Part shown: piece after piece, positions 1-6,065 of the stretch
Layout of the letters: every line of letters starts with the position of its first letter
How positions within the stretch are numbered: the first letter of the stretch is position 1
From: JANNRA01 sp031401035
Lineage (GTDB): Bacteria; Desulfobacterota; Binatia; HRBIN30; CADEER01
Direction: 5' to 3'
DNA: 14,659 nt
Assembly: GCA_031401035.1 (NCBI GenBank)
Contig: JANNRA010000036.1
Span: 1 to 14,659 of the forward strand
The notes under the pieces: generated by a model
What the model was told of the DNA's origin: nothing
Databases searched by the model: none
What the model saw: only the letters and a program-made list of their open reading frames with translations
Made by a program: the position numbers and the translations under genes

Positions 1-1
1 C

Positions 2-511
2 GCGCCGCGCCCGACGCGTGCCGCCGCGCCGCGCGAGCCGCGCCGCGGCGCCCCGACCCGGCCGCCGGTGTTGGGGCACGAGCCGCACGGCGCCACCCGC
101 GAGCAGATGATCAGCGTCATCAGCCGCCTGATGGGCGGCGATCCGGGGCGCTGGGTGAACCTCGACGTGCTCGAGAATGCGCTCAAGCAGGAAGGGTTCT
201 CGCGTCCGCCGGGCTCGACTCGTCTGGTGACGCGGCTGCGCATGCTGAGCGAGGTCGAGATCGATTCGCACGGCCGCGTGCGCGCCATCGGCGGCGGCGC
301 GGCACCGGCGCCGCGGTCCGCGGGCGAGGCGGAATCAGTCGAGGCGGCGCCGCCGGAAGCGAAGGCCCCGGCACCGCGTCGTCCCCGCCGCCGCAAGCCG
401 GTAGAGAGCGGCCGCGCCGATGCTGCGTCTGGTGAGGGCGGCGCCAGCGGCGAGGCGCCGGCCAAGCCTGCGGCGCGGTCGATAATTTACAGCGAGCCGC
501 CGTTCGACTGA
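2..511 (+). CDS. C-terminal part of a hypothetical protein with a small helical (winged-helix-like) domain, truncated by the window edge
   Basis: The reading frame is open to the left edge. The first 22 visible codons are Ala/Pro/Arg-rich, like a linker. A GTG at 68 is the first possible start inside the window but has no Shine-Dalgarno sequence before it, so the gene probably starts outside. Counting from that GTG, residues 9-75 form a compact domain that includes 'REQMISVISRLM', 'GRWVNLDVLENALKQEGF', 'RLVTRLRMLSEVEI' and 'HGRVRAI'. This resembles the helix-turn-helix tail found after NYN/DUF88 nuclease domains (OST-HTH/LOTUS-like), but that is inference, because no catalytic domain is visible here. 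The rest is a disordered, basic, Ala/Pro-rich tail with 'RRPRRRK', ending in 'YSEPPFD'. RNA or DNA binding is plausible but unproven. The gene converges on the next one and the coding ends overlap by 25 bases. Confidence 0.62.
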   Translation, partial: APRPTRAAAPREPRRGAPTRPPVLGHEPHGATREQMISVISRLMGGDPGRWVNLDVLENALKQEGFSRPPGSTRLVTRLRMLSEVEIDSHGRVRAIGGGAAPAPRSAGEAESVEAAPPEAKAPAPRRPRRRKPVESGRADAASGEGGASGEAPAKPAARSIIYSEPPFD

Positions 512-927
512 GCCGCGAGCGGCGGCACCGCGTCGGGCCGGGGGCGGCGGCGCTTGCGTGGCGCGGTGATGCGCAGGTTTGCCTGGCGGGAGTTCGGCCG
601 GCTCTTGCCGAAGGTGATCGCGCGCGCCGGCGAGTCGCTGGCGCGCATGCGCCGCAGTGCGCCGCGCACGGCGCTCGGTTCCAGACCGAGGGTCTCGCAG
701 ACGGTCGTGAACGAAAACACCCAGCGGCTCTGGCGGCTGTCGATCCACGCCGCCGCCTCGCCGTGGCGCCGCGGCAGCGGCCCGAGGTAGGCGCGCAGCG
801 CATCCTCGAGCATCGCCAGCATGAGTCCCTTGACGCCGACGAACGGCAGGCCGCGCGACTCGCCGCCGCCGATGCCGAGCAGGGCGGCGACCTCGCCGTC
901 GATCGCCCGGTGAGGATGGTGGGACAT
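487..927 (-). CDS. Small conserved hypothetical protein with 'WxFSFxxVCExLGL' motif
   Basis: A 146-residue basic protein of unknown function. Its recognisable core is an amphipathic helix, 'GLMLAMLEDALRAYLG' (residues 34-49), then 'AAAWIDS' and the motif 'WVFSFTTVCETLGLEPSAVR' (residues 69-88), followed by a basic tail. From memory this pattern (LEDAhRxY, then Wh, then FSFxxVCExLGLxPxxhR) belongs to a short conserved hypothetical family in deltaproteobacterial-type genomes. The 'CETLGLEPSAVRGAL' segment reads like a helix-turn-helix, so a regulatory or nucleic-acid-binding role is possible, but no function is established. I chose ATG 927 because GGGAG lies 10 bases upstream. An in-frame ATG at 948 would add seven residues. 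Its 3' end overlaps the convergent upstream gene by 25 bases, so the two transcripts are antisense to each other there. Confidence 0.75.
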   Translation of the reverse strand: MSHHPHRAIDGEVAALLGIGGGESRGLPFVGVKGLMLAMLEDALRAYLGPLPRRHGEAAAWIDSRQSRWVFSFTTVCETLGLEPSAVRGALRRMRASDSPARAITFGKSRPNSRQANLRITAPRKRRRPRPDAVPPLAAQSNGGSL

Positions 928-1036
928 AGCGCTGTCGCTCCCGTACATAACTGTTGGCCCTTTCCGCAGGGGACACTGACTAGCGGACTGATGTTGAGGG
1001 GGTGTGACGCGGCGGTGACGAACGCTTGAACTTCCT

Positions 1037-1082
1037 CCTCTGGGTGGAGGGCGCCGCGCTAGCCGCGCCCTCCACCCAGAGG
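1037..1082. repeat. Perfect 18-bp inverted repeat (dispersed palindrome family 1, short copy) covering the lemA ribosome binding site
   Basis: The left arm 'CCTCTGGGTGGAGGGCGC' (1037-1054) and the right arm at 1065-1082 are perfect reverse complements around a 10-base loop. The inner part 'TGGAGGGCGCCGCG' is shared with the longer palindromes at 10219-10301 and 14591-14659. This copy lacks their inner 'CCGTCGGCGCCTGTTG' section and carries its own 'CCTCTGGG' extension. Its right arm ends 9 bases before the chosen lemA start. Confidence 0.9.
1078..1082 (+). promoter_or_regulatory. Probable lemA ribosome binding site inside the hairpin arm
   Basis: AGAGG at 1078-1082 lies 9 bases before GTG 1092. 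It is the last five bases of the right arm of a perfect 18-bp palindrome and would pair with CCTCT at 1037-1041 when the RNA folds. The sequence and pairing are visible. An effect on translation is inference. A weaker alternative is AGGG at 1085-1088, which is closer to the start and outside the stem. Confidence 0.45.
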
Positions 1083-1091
1083 CTAGGGTCC

Positions 1092-1640
1092 GTGGCCGTG
1101 CTCGCCCGCCTCGTCCCCGCCCTCCTGCTGGTCCTGCTCCTCTGGCTGGTGGTCGCCTTCAACCGCCTGGTGCGCCAGCGCAATCTCGTCCGCGAGGGAT
1201 GGAGCGGCATCGACGTGCAGCTCAAGCGCCGCCACGACCTCGTCCCGGCGCTGGTCGAGGCGGTGCGCGGCCATGCCGCCTTCGAGCGCGGCGTGCTCGA
1301 GGAGGTGACGCGGCTGCGCGCCGCGGCGCCGGCGACGCGCGCCCAGCAAGACGGCGAGAACGCCCTGGCGGCGCAACTGCGCGGCCTCCTCGCCGTCGTC
1401 GAGGCCTATCCCGAGCTGCGCGCCAGCGAGAGCTTCCTGACCCTGCAGGCGCAGCTCGCCGCGGTCGAGGACCACCTGCAGCTGGCGCGCCGTTACTTCA
1501 ACGGCGCCGTGCGCGACTACAATGTCGTCGTCGAGTCGTTCCCCTCCAACCTCGTGGCAGGCGCCTTCGGCTTCGGCCTGCACGAGTTCTTCCAGGTCGA
1601 GAGCGCCCTCGAACGCCAGGTCCCGGCGGTGCGGCTGTGA
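1092..1640 (+). CDS. lemA: LemA family membrane protein
   Basis: A 182-residue protein with one N-terminal membrane segment (about residues 5-22, 'LVPALLLVLLLWLVVAF') followed by a long alpha-helical body, the normal LemA layout and length. Family signatures are 'RLVRQRNLVREGWSGIDVQL', 'RRHDLVPALVEAV', 'ESFLTLQAQLAAVEDHLQLA', 'RRYFNGAVRDYN' and 'FPSNLVAGAFGF'. LemA proteins are membrane-anchored helical-bundle proteins whose biochemical role is not settled. The frame is open back to a TTG at 1026, but those codons run through a perfect palindrome. I therefore chose GTG 1092; GTG 1098 is also possible. The stop overlaps the start of the downstream DUF2207 gene in GTGA, indicating translational coupling. 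LemA and DUF2207 genes are commonly neighbours in bacteria, which supports both calls. Confidence 0.92.
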   Translation: MAVLARLVPALLLVLLLWLVVAFNRLVRQRNLVREGWSGIDVQLKRRHDLVPALVEAVRGHAAFERGVLEEVTRLRAAAPATRAQQDGENALAAQLRGLLAVVEAYPELRASESFLTLQAQLAAVEDHLQLARRYFNGAVRDYNVVVESFPSNLVAGAFGFGLHEFFQVESALERQVPAVRL

Positions 1641-3595
1641 GCGCCACGCGCCACGTCCTCGCGGTGCTGTACTGCGCCGCGCTCGCGGCGGCGGCCGCGG
1701 CCGACGACGCGGCGCCGGTGGACGAGCGCATCACCGACTTCGCCAGCCACATCGTCGTCGCCGCCGACGGCCAGCTCACCGTCACCGAGACGATCGCCGT
1801 CGTCGCCGGCGGCGAGCAGATCAAGCACGGCCTCTACCGCGACTTCCCGACCATCTACGACGGCCCGTGGGGGACGCGCGTCGAGGTGCCCTTCGAGGTG
1901 ACGGCGGTGACCCGCGACGGCCGCCCGGAGCCCTACCACAGTGCGACGCTGGAGACCGGCGCCCGCGTCTACATCGGCAACGCCGACGTCACCCTGCCGC
2001 CCGGCCCGTACGTGTACGCGATCACCTACCGCACCGCTCGCCAACTCGGTTTCTTCGCCGACCACGACGAGTTGTACTGGAATGCCACCGGCAATGGCTG
2101 GGCGTTTCCGATCGAGCACGCCAGCGCGACGGTGCGGCTCCCGGCGGCGATCGCGCCCGCGCAGGTGCGCGTCGAGGGGTACACCGGAGCGGCGGGCGCC
2201 AGCGAGCGCAATCTCACCGCCACCGTCGACCCGGCCAGCGGCGCGGCGCGCTTCGCCACGACGCGGCCGCTCGGGCCCCACGAGGGACTCACCATCGTCG
2301 CCAGCTTTCCCACCGGCGTCATCGCCCCGCCGAGCGAGGCCGAGCAGCGCGCGGCGTGGCTGGCCAGCAATCGCCATCTGCTGGCCGGCGCCGGAGGATT
2401 CGGCGTCGTGCTGCTCTATCTCGTCGGCGCCTGGTTGGCGGTCGGACGCGATCCGGCGCGCGGCACGATCATCCCGCTGTTCGAGCCGCCGCTCGGGCTC
2501 GACGCTCCCGGCGTGCGCTACGTCGGCGGCATGGGGTACGACGAGCGCTGTTTCACCGCCGCGCTGGTCAGCCTGGCGGTGAAAGGCTGGATGCGCATCG
2601 ACGAAAAGGATGGCGCCTTCACGCTGGTCAGCCTGGCCGAGCGCACCGCGCCGCTGTCGGCGGCCGAGCGGCGCGTGCACGGGGCGCTCTTCGCGCGCAG
2701 CGGCGACACGCTGACGCTCGAGACGTCCAATCACGGCCCCCTGCGCACCGCCATTGCGGCCCTGCAGACCGGCTTGGCGCTCGAGTACGACGGCAAGCTG
2801 TTCCGCGCCAACCAGCGCTGGATCTGGCCGGGCGTGGGGCTGGCGGCGGCGACGCTGCTGGCGGTGGGATGGTACGGCCCGGGCGCCGGCGCCTTCGGCG
2901 TCGGACTGATGCTGCTCTGGCTCGGCGTCTGGAGCTTCGCCTGCATGAGCCTGCTCGAGAACGTCACGCGCGGCTGGCGCGACGCGCTGCGGCCCGGCGT
3001 CGGCATCTTCTCGCGCGTCGTCGGCCTCTTCTTCGCGCTCGTCGTGACCGCCATCTCGCTACCCTTCCTGGCCGGCGAGGTGTTCGGGCTGTTCGCGCTG
3101 ACGGAGATGACGACGGTGTGGGCGGTGCCGCTGCTGCTGCTGCTCGCGGCGGCGAACTGGCTGTTCCTGTACCTACTCAAGCAACCGAGCTCGGCCGGGC
3201 AGCGGGTCCTCGATGCGATCGACGGCTTCCGCATGTACCTCACCACCGCCGAGGGCGACGAGCTGCGCCAGGCGCCGCCGAAGACGCCGCAGCAGTTCGC
3301 GACGCTGCTGCCATTCGCCATCGCGCTCGGCGTCGAGCACGCCTGGAGCGAACGCTTCGCCGACGTGCTCGCCGCCGCGGCGGAGCGCGGCGACAGCGGC
3401 GCCTACCAACCCGGCTGGTACCGCGGCCGCTCCTGGCACGATCTCGGCGCCCGCGGCGTCACCGCGATGGTCGGCTCGTCGCTGTCGAGCGCCGTCGCCT
3501 CGTCGTCCGTGGCGCCCGGCTCGCGCAGCGGCAGCAGCAGCGGCGGCTCGTCCGGCGGCGGCGGCGGCGGCGGAGGGGGCGGCGGCGGGTGGTGA
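1637..3595 (+). CDS. DUF2207 domain membrane protein with signal peptide and poly-glycine C-terminal tail
   Basis: A 652-residue predicted membrane protein. A signal peptide (about residues 1-23, Ala-rich, ending near 'AAAADD') precedes the extracytoplasmic DUF2207 region. That region opens with 'ITDFASHIVVAADGQLTVTE' and contains 'IKHGLYRDFPTIYDG' and 'ELYWNATGNGWAFPI', all typical of the family. Membrane segments follow at about 250-270 ('GGFGVVLLYLVGAWLAVG'), 395-435 and 458-515. Between the first and second lies a soluble part with 'YDERCFTAALVSLAVKGWM', the winged-helix-like element seen in DUF2207 proteins. The C-terminus is Ser/Gly-rich and ends in twelve glycines and a terminal Trp, a tail style seen in this family. 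The frame is also open far upstream inside lemA, but GTG 1637 overlaps the lemA stop (GTGA) and is followed directly by the signal peptide. Molecular function is unknown; a joint envelope role with LemA is inferred. Confidence 0.92.
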   Translation: MSATRHVLAVLYCAALAAAAAADDAAPVDERITDFASHIVVAADGQLTVTETIAVVAGGEQIKHGLYRDFPTIYDGPWGTRVEVPFEVTAVTRDGRPEPYHSATLETGARVYIGNADVTLPPGPYVYAITYRTARQLGFFADHDELYWNATGNGWAFPIEHASATVRLPAAIAPAQVRVEGYTGAAGASERNLTATVDPASGAARFATTRPLGPHEGLTIVASFPTGVIAPPSEAEQRAAWLASNRHLLAGAGGFGVVLLYLVGAWLAVGRDPARGTIIPLFEPPLGLDAPGVRYVGGMGYDERCFTAALVSLAVKGWMRIDEKDGAFTLVSLAERTAPLSAAERRVHGALFARSGDTLTLETSNHGPLRTAIAALQTGLALEYDGKLFRANQRWIWPGVGLAAATLLAVGWYGPGAGAFGVGLMLLWLGVWSFACMSLLENVTRGWRDALRPGVGIFSRVVGLFFALVVTAISLPFLAGEVFGLFALTEMTTVWAVPLLLLLAAANWLFLYLLKQPSSAGQRVLDAIDGFRMYLTTAEGDELRQAPPKTPQQFATLLPFAIALGVEHAWSERFADVLAAAAERGDSGAYQPGWYRGRSWHDLGARGVTAMVGSSLSSAVASSSVAPGSRSGSSSGGSSGGGGGGGGGGGGW

Positions 3596-3596
3596 A

Positions 3597-3630
3597 CCCC
3601 TCTCCCGCATGAGGGCGGGCGAGGGTGAGG
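3597..3630. repeat. Degenerate copy of palindrome family 2 (CCCTCTCCCGCATGA)
   Basis: It begins two bases after the DUF2207 stop and matches the better copy at 3664 over 'CCCTCTCCCGCATGA'. The rest is altered ('GGGCGGGCGAGGGTGAGG' instead of 'CTTGCGGGAGAGGG' plus 'CAGGGTGAGGG'). It is a weak hairpin by itself. Confidence 0.6.
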
Positions 3631-3663
3631 CGAGCGGGCGAGGGCGCATCGCCCGATCCAAAT

Positions 3664-3780
3664 CCCTCTCCCGCATGACTTGCGGGAGAGGGCAGGGTGA
3701 GGGCTCATCGACCTGGTCCCGGCGCCTCCCGGACCGGATCCCTCACCCCAACCATCTCCCGCAAGTCATGCGGGAGAGGG
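3664..3780. repeat. Inverted pair of family 2 palindromes; likely bidirectional transcription end
   Basis: Hairpin A (3664-3692) has arms 'CCCTCTCCCGCA' and 'TGCGGGAGAGGG' around a TGACT loop: a perfect 12-bp stem. Hairpin B (3752-3780) is the reverse complement of A apart from one base, with loop AGTCA. The flanking 'CAGGGTGAGGG' after A recurs as 'CCCTCACCCC' before B, so about 40 bases are inverted around a 36-base centre. The cluster lies between two convergent genes, so it could act on both transcripts as a terminator or RNA-stabilising structure. No T-run follows, so classical intrinsic termination is doubtful. Confidence 0.85.
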
Positions 3781-3822
3781 AGCTGGAGCCGGATCATGTG
3801 GGAGAGGGGGCTGGAGCCGGAG
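3767..3822. repeat. Two tandem 28-bp units abutting the CoA-transferase stop codon
   Basis: Units 3767-3794 and 3795-3822 share 25 of 28 bases. Both read CATG, then (C/T)GGGAGAGGG, then (A/G)GCTGGAGCCGGA. The first unit is the right half of hairpin B. The second ends on the base before the stop codon of the leftward gene. A local duplication of half a palindrome is the simplest explanation. Confidence 0.8.
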
Positions 3823-5238
3823 TCAGAACTGCATGTCGCGCACGTCGCTGGCGACGCGGAAGGGCGCCGCCGTCGCCGCGCGCACGTCGTCGAGCGACAG
3901 CCCGGGCGCCAGCTCGCGCAGCAGGAAGCCGTCGGCCTCGATGTCGAAGTACGCCAGGTCGGTCACCACGTGTCGGACGCAGCCGAGCGCCGTCGCCGGA
4001 TAGGTCAACGCCGGCACCAATTTCGACGCGCCGCTCTTTTCGCGCTGGTAGAGCACGGCGATGATGCGCCCGCCGCCGGCGGCGAGATCCATCGCACCGC
4101 CGATACCGCCGACGCCGGTCGCCGGCACGTTCCAGTTCGCCAGGTCGCCGTTCGCCGCTACCTGGAAGGCGCCGAGGACGATGGTCGAGACGCGCCCGGT
4201 GCGCGCCATGGCGAACGACGTCGTCGAGTCGAAGTAGCTCGTCTCCGGCAGCGGCGTCACCAATTGCCCGCTGGCGTTGTACAGGTCGATGTCTTCGGCG
4301 CCCTCCTCCGGAAAGCCGCCGTAGCCGAGGATGCCGTTCTCCGAGTGCAGCGTCACGCCGCGGCCCTCGATATAGTTCGATACCAGCGTCGGCAGGCCGA
4401 TGCCGAGGTTGACGTACTCGCCGTCATGCAAGAGCCCGGCGACGCGCAGGGCCATCAGATCGGGCGGCAGCCCGAGCGCGGCGGCGCCGTCGACGCCGCG
4501 CCCCTCCATCGAGCGGACGCGGCCGGCCATCATGGTGATCTGGCGGATGACGGCGGCGTCGAAGTGCTGCGTGGTCTCCACCAGGCGGTCGACGAAGATG
4601 CCCGGCGTCGCGATCGCTTCCGGATCGAGCTGGCCGGCCGGCACGATCGTCTGCACCTCGGCGATGGTGCAGTCGCCCGCCATGGCGAAGGCCGGACCGA
4701 AGTTGCGGCCGCCGCGGCGGTAGACGACGTTGCCGGCGGTGTCGGCCTGGTGCGCCTGCAGGAAGGCGTAGTCGGCGCGGATGGCGGTCTCGAGCAGGCA
4801 GCGGCGGCCGCCGATAACGCGCTCCTCCTTGCCCGCCGCGACGGCGGTGCCGATGCCGGTCGGCGTGTAGAACGCCGCCAGGCCGGCACCGCCGGCGCGC
4901 ACGCGCTCGACCAGCGTCCCCTGCGGCACCAGTTCCACCTCCACCGTGCCGGCGCGGATCTGCTCGGCGATGGGGGTCGGGACGGTGGGCAGGATGGCGT
5001 AGGTGCAGATCAGCTTGCGGATCTGCTTGGCCTCGCCGAGGATCTGCAGCGAGGTGGGCCCGGCGGCGGGGGAGTTACAGATGATCGTCAGATGCATCAC
5101 CTGGCGTTCGCGCAGCGCCAGCAGGAGATCGGTCGGCCAGGCCTGCGGCGGGCCGAAGGACTGGACGAGGATCGAAGCGCCGTCGCGGACGTCGGCCACC
5201 GCGTCGAGGGCGTTCGGACAGATGCGCTTGCTTGCCAT
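3823..5238 (-). CDS. Single-chain family I CoA-transferase (3-oxoacid/acyl CoA-transferase, fused A and B subunits)
   Basis: A 471-residue protein that would move coenzyme A between an acyl-CoA and a free acid in the cytoplasm. The A-subunit half (about 1-235) includes 'ALDAVADVRDGASILVQSFG', 'AAFYTPTGIGTAVAAGKE', 'LQAHQADTAGNVVYRRGGRN' and 'FAMAGDCTIAEVQTIV'. The B half (about 255-471) includes 'NLGIGLPTLVSNYI', the active-site motif 'LHSENGILGYGGFPEEG' with the likely catalytic Glu at residue 300, and 'GGAMDLAAGG'. Two-gene bacterial enzymes (ScoA/ScoB) have separate subunits; here they are one chain in the same order, as in the mitochondrial enzyme. The usual 'GGF' of the A-subunit signature is 'QSF' (residues 26-28). 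The substrate cannot be read from the sequence. ATG 5238 has AGGGAG 5-6 bases upstream. The open frame extends further upstream but would cross into the divergent yqgE. Confidence 0.93.
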   Translation of the reverse strand: MASKRICPNALDAVADVRDGASILVQSFGPPQAWPTDLLLALRERQVMHLTIICNSPAAGPTSLQILGEAKQIRKLICTYAILPTVPTPIAEQIRAGTVEVELVPQGTLVERVRAGGAGLAAFYTPTGIGTAVAAGKEERVIGGRRCLLETAIRADYAFLQAHQADTAGNVVYRRGGRNFGPAFAMAGDCTIAEVQTIVPAGQLDPEAIATPGIFVDRLVETTQHFDAAVIRQITMMAGRVRSMEGRGVDGAAALGLPPDLMALRVAGLLHDGEYVNLGIGLPTLVSNYIEGRGVTLHSENGILGYGGFPEEGAEDIDLYNASGQLVTPLPETSYFDSTTSFAMARTGRVSTIVLGAFQVAANGDLANWNVPATGVGGIGGAMDLAAGGGRIIAVLYQREKSGASKLVPALTYPATALGCVRHVVTDLAYFDIEADGFLLRELAPGLSLDDVRAATAAPFRVASDVRDMQF

Positions 5239-5337
5239 CGACGCTCCCTGACACGTGCGCGCTGGCGCCGGCAAACGGTGGCGGACGGCGAAAGGGGACT
5301 CGTCAATGACGCATTGCGCTGATACGGTTTCGGCGCG

Positions 5338-6003
5338 ATGAGCAGTCAGCGGCTTGGCGGTGCGGCCGGATCGCGTCGGGGTCTCCCGATGACCGCGCTC
5401 GTGCTCCTCGCCATCGCTGCCGGCGGCAGCGCCACCGCCGTCAGCGTAATGGCCGGCGAGCGCGCGGCCAAGCGGCTCGAGAAGGGCAAGTTTCTCGTCG
5501 CCAGCCGTGCTCTGGTGGATCCGAGCTTTGCGCGGACGGTCGTGCTGCTGGTCGAATACAGCGCCGACGGGGCCCTCGGGGTCATCGTCAACCGTCCCAG
5601 CGAGGTCCCACTCGGCGACGCGCTGCCAGAGGTGAAGGAACTGGCACGCCGGCGCGACGTCATCTATCTCGGCGGCCCGGTCGGACGGGAGCGCATGCTG
5701 GTGCTCCTGCGCACGCGCAACGAGCCGCCGGAATCGCTGCGCATCTTCGGCCGCGTCTTCGCCAGCGGCAGCCTCACCGCGCTGCGCGAAAGCGTCACGC
5801 GCGGCGAGGGCGTGCGCGCCTACGCTGGCTACGCCGGCTGGGGCGCCGGCCAACTCGACGGCGAGGTGGCGCGCGGCGACTGGCTGATCGGCCCGGCCGA
5901 CGTCGAGGTGGTGTTCGCCGAGCACCCCACCGACGTCTGGGACCGCCTGATCGAGCGCTTCACCGGCGAGTGGGCCATGGCCACGGGGTTGGCGCGGGAC
6001 TGA
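5338..6003 (+). CDS. yqgE: YqgE/AlgH family protein (DUF179) with an N-terminal hydrophobic segment
   Basis: A 221-residue protein. The family core begins at residue 50 with 'GKFLVASRALVDPSFARTVV', then 'GALGVIVNRPSEVPL', 'IYLGGPVGRERMLVLL', 'RAYAGYAGWGAGQLDGEVAR' and 'GDWLIGPADVEVVF'. These match the YqgE/AlgH pattern of a fixed start, an internal N-R-P, a G-G-P-V and a tail rich in Gly and Trp. The family has no established catalytic activity. Typical members are cytoplasmic and start almost directly at the core. This one carries about 50 extra residues with a basic stretch ('GSRRGLP') and a hydrophobic run 'MTALVLLAIAAGGSATAVSV' (18-37) that looks like a signal peptide or membrane anchor. 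No strong ribosome binding site is visible; ATG 5389 (Met18) is an alternative start but keeps the hydrophobic run. It is divergent from the CoA-transferase, with a 99-base gap. Confidence 0.9.
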   Translation: MSSQRLGGAAGSRRGLPMTALVLLAIAAGGSATAVSVMAGERAAKRLEKGKFLVASRALVDPSFARTVVLLVEYSADGALGVIVNRPSEVPLGDALPEVKELARRRDVIYLGGPVGRERMLVLLRTRNEPPESLRIFGRVFASGSLTALRESVTRGEGVRAYAGYAGWGAGQLDGEVARGDWLIGPADVEVVFAEHPTDVWDRLIERFTGEWAMATGLARD

Positions 6004-6008
6004 CTTCC

Positions 6009-6028
6009 CCCCGACAGGGGCTTTGTCT
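6009..6028 (+). terminator. Possible weak terminator hairpin after yqgE
   Basis: CCCC (6009-6012), loop GACA, GGGG (6017-6020), then CTTTGTCT. The stem is only 4 bp and the T-run is interrupted, so this is a weak candidate. It lies six bases after the yqgE stop and before the dehydrogenase ribosome binding site. Confidence 0.2.
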
Positions 6029-6065
6029 AGGGTTCCACGATCACCCCCGCCGAGGAGTCCCGCAC

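Noticed and set aside
1199..1636. In-frame upstream extension of the DUF2207 gene through lemA
   Set aside because: The translation is Arg/Ala/Pro-rich shadow sequence of lemA. The signal peptide begins at GTG 1637, which overlaps the lemA stop.
1522..3612. A 696-codon open frame on the plus strand within DUF2207
   Set aside because: Its composition is almost entirely Arg/Ala/Gly and it overlaps the well-supported DUF2207 frame.
3597..3822. CRISPR-like array
   Set aside because: The repeats are palindromic, inverted relative to one another and nested, with no regular spacers and no cas genes nearby.
3697..5322. A 541-codon plus-strand frame opposite the CoA-transferase
   Set aside because: It is antisense to a gene with clear active-site motifs, and its composition is low-complexity.
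5239..5337. Divergent promoters between the CoA-transferase and yqgE
   Set aside because: Promoters are expected here, but I could not find a convincing -35/-10 pair on either strand. A TTGACG on the minus strand has no matching -10 box.
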